NCBI GenBank assembly: GCA_017302655.1 | Contig: JAFLDE010000027.1 | Location: 1-42,611 of the forward strand | Direction of reading: 5' to 3' | DNA from: Burkholderiales bacterium | GTDB lineage: Bacteria > Pseudomonadota > Gammaproteobacteria > Burkholderiales > Burkholderiaceae_C | Length of the DNA: 42,611 nt | In this document: positions 34,609-42,118 of the stretch, piece by piece | Layout of the letters: every line of letters starts with the position of its first letter | Numbering within the stretch: the first letter of the stretch is position 1 | Position numbers and translations under genes: made by a program | The notes under the pieces: generated by a model | What the model was told of the DNA's origin: nothing | What the model saw: only the letters and a program-made list of their open reading frames with translations | Database searches by the model: none

Positions 34609-35622
34609 ATGAACGTCATCATCCTCGACGACTACCAGGACGCGGTGCGCAAGCTGCGCTGCGCGGCGCTCCTGGACGTGGAGGGCATCCAGGCCAAGGT
34701 GTTCACCAACACGGTGAAGGGCATCGGGCAGCTGTCGGTGCGGCTGCGCGATGCCGATGTGCTCGTCACCGTGCGCGAGCGCACGGCCTTCCCGCGCCAG
34801 CTCCTGGAGAAGCTGCCCAAGCTCAAGCTGATCAGCCAGACCGGCCGGGTAGGCCCCCACATTGATGTGGAGGCCTGTACGCGGCTGGGCGTCGCGGTGG
34901 CCGAGGGAGGCGGCTCGCCGGTGGCGCCGGCTGAATTGACCTGGGCGCTCATCATGGCCGCCATGCGCCGCCTGCCGCAGTACATCGGCAATCTCAAGCA
35001 TGGCGCCTGGCAACAGAGCGGCCTGAAGAGCGCGGCCATGCCGCCAAACTTCGGCATCGGCATGCGTTTGGCCGGCAAGCGCCTGGGCATCTGGGGCTAC
35101 GGCAAGATCGGCCAGCTGGTCGCTGGCTACGGCAAGGCCTTCGGCATGGAGGTCATGGTGTGGGGCAGCGAAGCCTCTCGCTTGCGCGCGATGGCCGACG
35201 GGCACGAGACGGCGGACAGCCGGGAAGCCTTCTTCGCCGCCTGCGACGTACTCAGCCTGCACCTGCGCCTTTGCGACGCCACCCGCGGCCTGATCTCGCT
35301 GGATGACCTGGCGCTGATGAAGCCCACCGCCCTGTTCGTCAACACCTCGCGCGCCGAATTGGTGCAGCCCGACGCCCTGGTGTCGGCGCTGAACCGCGGG
35401 CGCCCCGGCATGGCCGCCATCGACGTGTTCGAGAGCGAGCCCATCCTGCAGGGCCACCCGCTGCTGCGCCTGGAGAACGCGGTGTGCACGCCACACATCG
35501 GCTACGTCGAGCAAGACAGCTACGAGCAGTACTTCGCCGCCGCCTTTCAGAACGTGGTGAACTTTCTGAAGGGCGAGCCGTCCGGCCTGGTCAACCCCGA
35601 CGCCCTGAAGCTGCCCCGTTGA
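34609..35622 (+). CDS. D-isomer-specific 2-hydroxyacid dehydrogenase
   Basis: A 337-aa NAD(P)-dependent dehydrogenase. The Rossmann motif is GYGKIG with LAGKRLGIW before it. The catalytic trio is visible as Arg in NTSRAEL, Glu in DVFESEP and His in CTPHIGY. The QTGRVGPHIDVEACTRLGVAV stretch matches the substrate-binding domain of PGDH/glyoxylate-reductase relatives. It reduces a 2-keto acid to a D-2-hydroxy acid or the reverse; which acid is not clear, and it lacks an ACT domain, so it is not a long-form SerA. No good Shine-Dalgarno sequence precedes ATG 34609 because a hairpin lies there. The stop overlaps the chromate-transporter TTG start. Confidence 0.88.
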   Translation: MNVIILDDYQDAVRKLRCAALLDVEGIQAKVFTNTVKGIGQLSVRLRDADVLVTVRERTAFPRQLLEKLPKLKLISQTGRVGPHIDVEACTRLGVAVAEGGGSPVAPAELTWALIMAAMRRLPQYIGNLKHGAWQQSGLKSAAMPPNFGIGMRLAGKRLGIWGYGKIGQLVAGYGKAFGMEVMVWGSEASRLRAMADGHETADSREAFFAACDVLSLHLRLCDATRGLISLDDLALMKPTALFVNTSRAELVQPDALVSALNRGRPGMAAIDVFESEPILQGHPLLRLENAVCTPHIGYVEQDSYEQYFAAAFQNVVNFLKGEPSGLVNPDALKLPR

Positions 35623-36167
35623 ACCCGCCCCGCTCCCCCTGGCATTTGGCGCTGGCCTGCAACCGCCTGGCCCTGCAAGGCTTCGGCGGCGTGCTGGCCG
35701 TGGCCCAGCACGAACTGGTGGACCGGCGCGGCTGGCTCAACCAGCAGGAGTTCGTGGAGCTTCTGGCGCTGGCTCAGCTGCTGCCTGGCCCCAACGTCAT
35801 CAACGTCTGCATGTTGTTCGGCGAGCGCCATTTCGGCCTGCGCGGCATGCTCGCGGCGCTGCTCGGCATGCTGGCCCTGCCCTTGCTGCTGGCCCTTGGC
35901 GTGGTCAGCCTGGCGCAAGGTTGGCTGCACGAGCCGGTGGTCGCGCGCGCCCTGCAGGGCATGGGCATTGCCGCGGCAGGCCTGCTGGCAGGCACTTGCT
36001 GGAAGTTGGCGCAGCCGCTGCACCACTCCCCGCTGGGCCGGGTGCAGGCGCTGGGGCTGGCTGGCGCGGCCTTTCTGCTGGTGGGGCTGCTGCGTTGGCC
36101 CTTGGCGCCGACCTTGCTTTCGCTGGTGCTGCTGGGCATGGCGCTGGCGCTGCGTGGCAAAGCATGA
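35619..36167 (+). CDS. Chromate transporter (CHR) domain protein, N-terminal half-size unit
   Basis: A 182-aa membrane protein. The likely start is TTG 35619, overlapping the dehydrogenase stop as TTGA; no ATG precedes the conserved region in this frame. The CHR signature FGGVLAVAQHELVDRRGWLNQQEF and LLPGPNVINVCMLFG is clear, and five or so hydrophobic segments follow. Short-chain CHR proteins work as pairs with opposite membrane topology, and the second member follows at once with a 4-bp overlap. The predicted role is efflux of chromate or a related oxyanion by proton antiport. Upstream in-frame sequence belongs to the dehydrogenase gene. Confidence 0.85.
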   Translation: MNPPRSPWHLALACNRLALQGFGGVLAVAQHELVDRRGWLNQQEFVELLALAQLLPGPNVINVCMLFGERHFGLRGMLAALLGMLALPLLLALGVVSLAQGWLHEPVVARALQGMGIAAAGLLAGTCWKLAQPLHHSPLGRVQALGLAGAAFLLVGLLRWPLAPTLLSLVLLGMALALRGKA

Positions 36168-36697
36168 ACGCCACCGAGTTGCTCAGCCTGTTCCTGCAGT
36201 GCTGCCTGCTCTCGCTGCTCACCATCGGCGGCTACGCCACCGTGCTGCCCGATCTGCAGCGCCAGCTGGTGGCCGAGCGCGGCTGGCTCAGCGACGCCGG
36301 CTTCGCCCAAGGTGTCGCACTCGGGCAGGTGGTGCCGGGGCCGAACATCCTGGTCATCGGTGTGCTGGGTTGGATGGCCGCCGGCGCGGCCGGGCTGCTC
36401 GCCACGCTGATCGGCATCCTGCTGCCCAGCAGCCTCTTGGTGTGGCGTGCCGGCAGCTGGGTACGCCAGAACCGGGATCACCGGCTGCTGCTCGCCTTCC
36501 AGGTGGGCAGCATGCCGCTGGTGCTGGGGCTCACCCTGGCCTCGGCTTGGCTGCTGGCCAAGCCCATGCTCTCCCAAGGCGCAGGCGGCTTTGCGCTGCT
36601 GGCCCTGATCAGCCTGGGCAGCGCCTGGCGCGCCAAATGGCCGCCGTTACTCTGGTTGGCGGTGGGTGCGGCGGCGGGCGTGCTGGGTTGGATCTAG
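36164..36697 (+). CDS. Chromate transporter (CHR) domain protein, C-terminal half-size unit
   Basis: A 177-aa membrane protein starting at ATG 36164 inside the stop of its partner. The motif set TIGGYATVLPDLQRQLVAERGWLSDAGFAQGVALGQVVPGPN is the CHR repeat again, followed by several transmembrane segments. Together the two genes equal one full-length ChrA. The stop codon TAG is part of the CTAG at 36694-36697, which is also the left insertion boundary of the inverted-repeat element. The gene therefore ends exactly at that element. Confidence 0.85.
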   Translation: MNATELLSLFLQCCLLSLLTIGGYATVLPDLQRQLVAERGWLSDAGFAQGVALGQVVPGPNILVIGVLGWMAAGAAGLLATLIGILLPSSLLVWRAGSWVRQNRDHRLLLAFQVGSMPLVLGLTLASAWLLAKPMLSQGAGGFALLALISLGSAWRAKWPPLLWLAVGAAAGVLGWI

Positions 36698-36750
36698 TGT
36701 GCTGTCCCGCAAATAGCTGGCATATGGATTCGATCAGATGGCGATGATCG

Positions 36751-36806
36751 CGCGCTCGCGGACCCGGGCCCATACCGAGTGGTATGCGCCCGGGTCCGCG
36801 AGCGTG
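36751..36806. repeat. Large imperfect palindrome, hairpin 1 of the element
   Basis: Two 26-bp arms pair at 24 positions around the 4-base loop at 36777-36780. The arms include the GGACCCGGG core and its complement. As RNA this would be a very stable stem. Read from either side it could act as a barrier or terminator between the two convergent genes, although no U-run follows it. Confidence 0.9.
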
Positions 36807-36869
36807 CGAGGGTGGCATCTGCTCGAACCCCTGTGGGGCGGGCCGAAACGGGGCGATCCGGTCGTTGCC

Positions 36870-36905
36870 TGGCTATGGAGATACCACTGGGTATCTCCAT
36901 AGCCA
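36870..36905. repeat. Perfect 16-bp inverted repeat, hairpin 2 of the element
   Basis: TGGCTATGGAGATACC at 36870-36885 pairs perfectly with its complement at 36890-36905 around the loop ACTG. Weaker pairing extends outward to about 36837 and 36939, giving a long irregular stem. Confidence 0.92.
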
Positions 36906-36967
36906 AGCGCCTACGGCTCATCCCCGTTGCGGCCCGTCCATATGCCAGTTATTTGCGGGACAGCACA

Positions 36968-37645
36968 CTAGGAGCAGGGTTCACCCGATCCGCGCAAACG
37001 GAGTTCGGCGAACTCGGCCAGGGCACTCTCACCGGTGTTGTCGGTGTCGGCAGTCACCGCAATCGCGGTGACGCGGGCGCCAGCCGGCAGCCAGCGGGCC
37101 GCATCGGCGCGGAGGTCTCGGCGCTCCTGCACCCATTCCCCGGCCAGCGCCGCCCCGCTGCGTTGAACCACCATGCGCGTCTGCGCGGCGTAGGCATTGG
37201 GTGCGTGGTGCCCCACGGCATGCTTGTTGTCCCAGACGAAGTTCAGCGCGGCGTCAGGCACGGCATCGCCGAACAGCCGGCGCGCCAAGGACAACTGCAG
37301 GCGCTCGCCCAGGCCGATGGCTTCAGGCGGCAGCGCAAAGGCCACGTACAAGCGCGCGGCGTAGTCGTCTCCGCGCTTGAGTGCCATGTCGGCGCTCTTG
37401 AGCGGCGCCTCGATGCGCCATCGCCAGCACAGCGTGGGCGTGCGTTCGAGGTCGACGGTCAGGGGGCGGGCCCACAGCGACATGCTGGCCTGCGAGCGCA
37501 CGCGCAATTGCGCAGGGCTTGCGCCCTCCTGCGTGGCCTCGAACTGGTTGGGCCGCAGCTTCGCGCCCAAGCGCTGCTCGCGCCAGCCCGCATCCGCGCC
37601 CCAGGCACCCGACAGCTCCATGGCCAGCACAAGACTCAGCAACAT
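36968..37645 (-). CDS. Secreted DUF3047-type protein
   Basis: A 225-aa protein; ATG 37645 has an AGGAG Shine-Dalgarno sequence about 7 bp upstream and gives a signal peptide (LLSLVLAMELSGAWGADA). The mature part shows the DUF3047 pattern: LCWRWRIEAPLKSADMALKRGDDYAARLYVAF, then LNFVWDNKHAVGHHAPNAYAAQTRMVVQ, and near the end TAIAVTADTDNTGESALAEFAELRL. The family is exported, with a jelly-roll-like fold and no settled function. Its TAG stop (36970-36968) is formed by the right CTAG flank of the inverted-repeat element, mirroring the chromate-transporter gene on the other side. Confidence 0.8.
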   Translation of the reverse strand: MLLSLVLAMELSGAWGADAGWREQRLGAKLRPNQFEATQEGASPAQLRVRSQASMSLWARPLTVDLERTPTLCWRWRIEAPLKSADMALKRGDDYAARLYVAFALPPEAIGLGERLQLSLARRLFGDAVPDAALNFVWDNKHAVGHHAPNAYAAQTRMVVQRSGAALAGEWVQERRDLRADAARWLPAGARVTAIAVTADTDNTGESALAEFAELRLRGSGEPCS

Positions 37646-37694
37646 CCACACGCTCCTGGGAAAAACCCGACAGTACGCGCCATTTGGCCATCCC

Positions 37695-37712
37695 GTTACC
37701 AGGCTCTGTAAC
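37695..37712. promoter_or_regulatory. Possible operator palindrome upstream of the arsenosugar operon
   Basis: GTTACCAGGCTCTGTAAC is an imperfect dyad (GTTAC-N8-GTAAC) in the 113-bp divergent space between the DUF3047 gene and arsS, about 46 bp before the arsS ATG. The position suits a repressor site acting on either gene. No regulator gene is in view, so function is a guess. Confidence 0.35.
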
Positions 37713-37758
37713 CTGCGAGCCGCTGGGCGCGTAGTGTCCGGCATCGCCCGGAGCCCCC

Positions 37759-38703
37759 ATGCACCCCACCCTGCCCCTGCTGCAAGCCACCGACTTTCCA
37801 ACCCTGCGTCGCCGCGCGCTCGACACCCTGCAAGTCAACCTGGGCTACAGGTGCAACCAGAGCTGCCTGCACTGCCATGTGGCCGCCAGCCCGCAGCGCA
37901 CCGAGATGATGGATGCGGCCACCGTCGATCTGGTGCTCGAGGTGCTGCGCGTGTGCCAGGTGCGCAGCCTGGACCTGACCGGCGGCGCGCCCGAGCTGAA
38001 TGCCGAATTCCGCCGCCTGGTGCGCGCGGCCCGGGCCCTGGGCGTGCATGTCATCGACCGCTGCAACCTGACCATCCTGTCTGAGCCCGGCCACGAAGAC
38101 CTGGCCGAGTTCCTCGCCGAGCAAGGCGTCGAGGTGACCGCCTCGCTGCCCTGCTACAGCCTGGAGCGCGTGGACGCGCAGCGGGGCGAGGGCGTGTTCG
38201 ACCGCTCGATCGCTGGCCTGCAGCGCCTCAACGCGCTCGGCTACGGCTCCGGCGCCCTGGTGCTGAACCTGGTCTACAACCCGCAGGGTCCCAGCCTGCC
38301 GCCGCCGCAGGACAAGCTGGAGGCCGACTACAAGCGCGAGCTGTTCGCACACTTCGGCATTCGTTTCAACCAGCTGTACGCGCTGGCCAACATGCCCATC
38401 CAGCGCTTCGGCAGCACTTTGATCAGCAAGGGCCAGTTCCAGCCCTACATCAAGCTGCTGAAAGACAACTTCCACGCCGAGAACCTGGACACCGTGATGT
38501 GCCGCAGCCTCATCAGCGTGGACTACCAGGGCGATCTGTACGACTGCGACTTCAACCAGATGCTCAAGCTGCCCGCGCAGCGGCGGCACCTGCGCGAACT
38601 GCTCACCGAGAACGGGGTGGGCGACGCCATCGCCGTGGCCCAGCACTGCTACGGCTGCACGGCCGGCCAGGGATCGAGCTGCGGCGGGGCGCTGGCGGCA
38701 TGA
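37759..38703 (+). CDS. arsS: Arsenosugar biosynthesis radical SAM protein ArsS
   Basis: A 314-aa protein. The radical SAM cluster motif is Cys32-Cys36-Cys39 in GYRCNQSCLHCHVAASP, followed by LDLTGGAPELN. The C-terminal DUF3641-type region is evident in LPPPQDKLEADYKRELFAHFGIRFNQLYALANMPIQRFG, and ends with a cysteine-rich CYGCTAGQGSSCGG. In arsenic metabolism ArsS adds the 5'-deoxyadenosyl group from SAM to dimethylarsenite, the first step to oxo-arsenosugars, downstream of the methylase ArsM. No arsM is in this window. It leads a five-gene operon and overlaps the next gene by 4 bp. Confidence 0.92.
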   Translation: MHPTLPLLQATDFPTLRRRALDTLQVNLGYRCNQSCLHCHVAASPQRTEMMDAATVDLVLEVLRVCQVRSLDLTGGAPELNAEFRRLVRAARALGVHVIDRCNLTILSEPGHEDLAEFLAEQGVEVTASLPCYSLERVDAQRGEGVFDRSIAGLQRLNALGYGSGALVLNLVYNPQGPSLPPPQDKLEADYKRELFAHFGIRFNQLYALANMPIQRFGSTLISKGQFQPYIKLLKDNFHAENLDTVMCRSLISVDYQGDLYDCDFNQMLKLPAQRRHLRELLTENGVGDAIAVAQHCYGCTAGQGSSCGGALAA

Positions 38704-40838
38704 AGCGCGCCGCGCTGATCGCCGCCGCGCTGCTGGCGGTGCTGCTGACCGCGCGGCACTACGGGCTCGCCGAGTGGCTGAGCCTGGACAACCTGAAGGC
38801 GCAGCAAGCGGCACTGCAGGCGCAGGTGGCTGGCGCGCCGCTGCAGGCGGCGCTCAGCTTCTTCGCGCTCTACGTGGCGGTCACGGCGGTCTCGCTGCCT
38901 GGCGCGGCGGTGCTCACCCTGGCCGCCGGCGCGCTGTTCGGTTTCTGGCAAGGCCTGCTGCTGGTCAGCTTCGCGTCCTCGCTGGGCGCGCTGCTGGCCT
39001 TCCTGGCGGCGCGCTACCTACTGCGAGACGCCATCCAGCGCCGCTTCGGCCCCCGCCTGGCACCCCTGAACGAAGGCGTGGCACGCGACGGTGCGCTGTA
39101 CCTGCTGAGCCTGCGCCTGGTGCCGCTGTTTCCGTTCTGGCTGGTCAACCTCCTTATGGCGCTGACGCCGATGCGCGCCCTGCCCTACTACGGCGTGTCG
39201 CAGCTGGGCATGCTGCCCGGCACGGCGGTGTACGTGAACGCCGGCACCCAGCTTGCCGCAGTGGGCGCGCTGTCCGACGTGCTCTCGCCCGCACTGCTCG
39301 GCAGCTTCGTGCTGCTCGGCTTCTTCCCGCTGCTGGCCAAGGCCTTGATGGCCTGGCTGCAGCGGCGCAAGGTGTACGCCGGCTTCACGCGGCCCCAGCG
39401 CTTCGACCGCAACCTGATCGTCATCGGCGCCGGTGCCGGCGGGCTGGTGACGAGCTATATCGCCGCCGCCGTGAAGGCCAAGGTGACGCTGATCGAAAGC
39501 CATCGCATGGGCGGCGACTGCCTGAACTACGGCTGCGTGCCGAGCAAGGCGCTGATCCGCTCGGCCAAGGCCGCGCAGGCGCTGCGCGAGGCGAGTTCGT
39601 TGGGCCTGCAAGGCGTGCAACCGCAGGTGGACTTCGCGGCGGTGATGGCGCGCGTGCAGCGGGTGGTGCGCGACATCGAGCCGCACGACTCGGTGGAGCG
39701 CTACACCGGCCTGGGTGTCGAGGTGCTGCAGGGCCATGCGCGCTTGCTCGACCCCTGGACGGTGCAGATCGACGGCGGCGCGCGCCTGACGGCACGCGAC
39801 ATCGTCATCGCCACCGGCGCGCGGCCCTTCGTGCCGCCCATTCCCGGCTTGAGCGACGTCGGCTACCTGAGCTCGGACAGCCTGTGGGAACTGCGCGCGC
39901 ACCCCGGCCGGCTGCTGGTGCTCGGCGGCGGGCCCATCGGCTGCGAGCTGGCACAGGCCTTCGCTCGGCTCGGCGTGCCCGTCACCCAGGTGGAGATGGC
40001 GCCGCGCCTGATGGGCCGCGAGGACGCCGAGGTGTCCGAGCTGGTGGCGCAGGCACTGGCGCGCGACGGCGTGCGGGTGCTCACCGGCCACCAGGCGCTG
40101 CGCGCCGAGCTGGTCGAGGGCGTCAAGCGGCTCTGGGTGCGCCAGGGCGAGCGAGAGATCGCCATCGAGTTCGACACCCTGCTCGTCGCCGTGGGCCGCG
40201 AAGCGCGCGTCAGCGGCTTCGGGCTCGAGGAACTGGGCGTGCCGCTAACCCCGCGCAAGACCGTGGCGGTGAACGACAAGCTGCAGTCGCTGAAGTTCCC
40301 CAACCTCTACGCGGTGGGCGATGTGGCCGGCCCCTACCAGTTCACCCACACCGCCGCGCACATGGCCTGGTACGCGGCGGTGAACGCGCTGTTCGGCCGC
40401 TTCAAGCGCTTTGCAGTGGACTACCGCTTCGTGCCCTGGGTCACCTTCACCGACCCCGAGGTGGCGCGCGTCGGGCTGTCGGAAAACGAGGCGCAGGCGC
40501 AAGGCATGGCTGTGGAGGTGACGCGCTACGGGCTCGACGACCTCGACCGCGCCATTGCCGACGAAGCCGCGCATGGTTTCGTGAAGGTGCTGACCCAGCC
40601 GGGCAGCGACCGCATCCTCGGCGTCACGATCGTCGGCCATCACGCGGGCGAGTTGCTCGCCGAGTTCGTGCTGGCCATGAAGCATGGCCTCGGGCTGAAC
40701 AAGATCCTCGGCACCATCCACGCTTACCCGACCTGGGTGGAGGCCAACAAGTACGCCGCCGGCGCCTGGAAGCGCGCCCATGCCCCCGAGGGGCTGCTGG
40801 CCTGGGTGCGCCGCTACCACGACTGGCAGCGGGGCTGA
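38700..40838 (+). CDS. TVP38/TMEM64 membrane domain fused to mercuric-reductase-like flavoprotein
   Basis: A 712-aa protein overlapping the arsS stop. Residues about 1-225 form a TVP38/DedA-like membrane domain (SLPGAAVLTLAAGALFGFWQG, FPFWLVNLLMALTPM). From about 238 a pyridine-nucleotide disulfide oxidoreductase follows, with FAD motif IGAGAGGLVTSY, redox-active Cys274/Cys279 in GDCLNYGCVPSK, NAD(P) motif LGGGPIGCELA, and dimer-interface TFTDPEVARVGLSENEA and HAYPTWVEANK. No MerA-type C-terminal Cys pair is present, so mercuric reduction is unlikely. Such fusions are frequent in arsenosugar-type operons. A membrane-linked thiol or quinone redox role is inferred. Confidence 0.88.
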   Translation: MKRAALIAAALLAVLLTARHYGLAEWLSLDNLKAQQAALQAQVAGAPLQAALSFFALYVAVTAVSLPGAAVLTLAAGALFGFWQGLLLVSFASSLGALLAFLAARYLLRDAIQRRFGPRLAPLNEGVARDGALYLLSLRLVPLFPFWLVNLLMALTPMRALPYYGVSQLGMLPGTAVYVNAGTQLAAVGALSDVLSPALLGSFVLLGFFPLLAKALMAWLQRRKVYAGFTRPQRFDRNLIVIGAGAGGLVTSYIAAAVKAKVTLIESHRMGGDCLNYGCVPSKALIRSAKAAQALREASSLGLQGVQPQVDFAAVMARVQRVVRDIEPHDSVERYTGLGVEVLQGHARLLDPWTVQIDGGARLTARDIVIATGARPFVPPIPGLSDVGYLSSDSLWELRAHPGRLLVLGGGPIGCELAQAFARLGVPVTQVEMAPRLMGREDAEVSELVAQALARDGVRVLTGHQALRAELVEGVKRLWVRQGEREIAIEFDTLLVAVGREARVSGFGLEELGVPLTPRKTVAVNDKLQSLKFPNLYAVGDVAGPYQFTHTAAHMAWYAAVNALFGRFKRFAVDYRFVPWVTFTDPEVARVGLSENEAQAQGMAVEVTRYGLDDLDRAIADEAAHGFVKVLTQPGSDRILGVTIVGHHAGELLAEFVLAMKHGLGLNKILGTIHAYPTWVEANKYAAGAWKRAHAPEGLLAWVRRYHDWQRG

Positions 40839-40841
40839 GCG

Positions 40842-41516
40842 GTGCGGATTTCGGTCATCGTGCCGGTGCTCAACGAGGCGGCGAACCTGCCGACGCTGCT
40901 GCAGCATCTGCAGCCGCTGCGCCAGCGCGGGCACGAGCTGCGCCTGGCGGACGGTGGTTCGCAAGACGCCAGCCGCGAGCTGGCGGCGCCCTGGGTCGAT
41001 GCCCTGGTGGATGCCCCGCGTGGCCGTGCCCGGCAGATGAACGCCGGCGCCGCCGCGGCCTCGGGCAACGTGCTGCTCTTCCTGCACGCCGACACGCGCC
41101 TGCCTGAAGGCGCTGACACGCTCATCGCCCAGGCCCTGGCCTCCGGCGCACGCTGGGGGCGCTTCGATGTACGCATCGCCGGTCGCTCGCGCTGGCTGCC
41201 GGTGGTCGCCTGGTTCATGAACCGGCGCTCGCGCTGGAGCGGCATCGCCACCGGCGATCAGGCGCTGTTCATCGAACGCCGGCTGTTCGAGCAGCTCGGC
41301 GGCTTGCCCGACCAGCCGCTGATGGAAGACATCGAACTCTGCAAGCGGCTCAAGCGCCAGGGCGAGCGCCCCGCCTGTATCGCCACCCCAGTGGTCACCT
41401 CCGGCCGGCGCTGGGACGAACGCGGTGCGCTGCGCACCATCTGGCTCATGTGGCAGCTGCGCTGGCGCTACTGGTGCGGCGTGCCCGCCGCTCAGCTGGT
41501 CGAGGCCTACCGATGA
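40842..41516 (+). CDS. Family 2 glycosyltransferase, TIGR04283 type
   Basis: A 224-aa GT-A fold protein starting at GTG 40842, 3 bp after the flavoprotein stop. RISVIVPVLNEAANLPTLLQ opens the nucleotide-sugar-binding region, GRARQMNAGAAAASGNVLLFLHADTRLP carries a DxD-like HADT, and GDQALFIERRLFEQLGGLPDQPLMEDIELCKRLKRQG is the acceptor-side signature of this subfamily. It usually neighbours ArsS and the DUF2064-type protein, as here. It is proposed to attach a sugar in arsenosugar or related lipid formation, by context rather than direct evidence. It overlaps the next gene by 4 bp. Confidence 0.88.
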   Translation: MRISVIVPVLNEAANLPTLLQHLQPLRQRGHELRLADGGSQDASRELAAPWVDALVDAPRGRARQMNAGAAAASGNVLLFLHADTRLPEGADTLIAQALASGARWGRFDVRIAGRSRWLPVVAWFMNRRSRWSGIATGDQALFIERRLFEQLGGLPDQPLMEDIELCKRLKRQGERPACIATPVVTSGRRWDERGALRTIWLMWQLRWRYWCGVPAAQLVEAYR

Positions 41517-42118
41517 ACGCCTGCCTGACCGTGCTGGCCAAGGCACCGCTGCCCGGGCTGGCCAAGACGCGGCTCATCCCCGCGCTGGGCGCCGAAGGGG
41601 CCGCCGCTCTGGCAGAACGCCTGCTGGCGCACACCCTGCAAGAGGCGCGCAGCGCCGGCTTTGCGCGCCTGCGCTTGCTCGGCAGCCCCGACGCCGCGCA
41701 CCCGGCCCTCGCCACCCACGCTGGCCATGCAGAACTGGGTGCGCAGCAAGGCGCCGACCTCGGCGAGCGCATGCACCTGGCCCTCAGCGAAGGCCTGCGC
41801 CTTCACGCCTTGGCGCTGCTCATCGGTACCGACGCGCCCGCGCTCGACGCAGACCGCCTGCGCGAAGCCGCCCGCACCTTGCAGGACGTGGACGCGGTGT
41901 TCGTGCCCGCCCTGGACGGCGGTTACGCCCTGGTGGGCCTGCGCGGCCGGCCGCAGCCCGCGCTGTTCGAAGCCATGCGCTGGAGCACCCCGCAGGTGAT
42001 GGCCGACACCCGCGAGCGCCTGCGCGGTCTGGGCCTGCGCTGGACCGAACTGGCACCGGTGGCCGACGTGGACGAGCCGGCCGACCTCGCCGCGCTGGGC
42101 CCGGAGTGGTTCGCATGA
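41513..42118 (+). CDS. TIGR04282/DUF2064 arsenosugar-cluster glycosyltransferase-like protein
   Basis: A 201-aa nucleotidyl/glycosyltransferase-fold protein from ATG 41513. LTVLAKAPLPGLAKTRLIPALG at the N-terminus, GADLGERMHLAL, LIGTDAPAL, and VPALDGGYALVGLRG are the four blocks of the family. Proteins of this type sit next to TIGR04283 glycosyltransferases in many bacteria. The AKTRL block resembles the nucleotide-binding loop of CofC/MobA-like enzymes, so sugar-nucleotide chemistry is likely. The exact reaction is not established. Confidence 0.88.
   Translation: MNACLTVLAKAPLPGLAKTRLIPALGAEGAAALAERLLAHTLQEARSAGFARLRLLGSPDAAHPALATHAGHAELGAQQGADLGERMHLALSEGLRLHALALLIGTDAPALDADRLREAARTLQDVDAVFVPALDGGYALVGLRGRPQPALFEAMRWSTPQVMADTRERLRGLGLRWTELAPVADVDEPADLAALGPEWFA

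Larger units (their letters stand above)
36698..36967. mobile_element. MITE-like non-autonomous element with 31-bp terminal inverted repeats and two internal hairpins
   Basis: The left end (36698-36728, starting TGTGCTGTCCCGCAAAT) and the right end (36937-36967) are inverted copies matching at 30 of 31 positions. CTAG flanks both ends (36694-36697 and 36968-36971), consistent with insertion at CTAG with a TA or 4-bp duplication, as described for IS630/Tc1-type elements. Inside lie two back-to-back hairpins. The first has 26-bp arms (36751-36776 and 36781-36806, 24 of 26 paired) with loop GAGT and weaker outer pairing from about 36727 to 36830. The second has perfect 16-bp arms (36870-36885 and 36890-36905) with loop ACTG and outer pairing from about 36837 to 36939. 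There is no coding capacity. Confidence 0.88.

Noticed and set aside
36779-37711. Coding frame across the inverted-repeat element
   Set aside because: The frame exists only because the repeats lack stops; it runs antisense through the DUF3047 gene and has no conserved domain.
38700-40838. Mercuric reductase (merA)
   Set aside because: The fold and redox pair fit, but the C-terminal vicinal cysteines and other mer genes are absent and the protein carries a TVP38 membrane domain.
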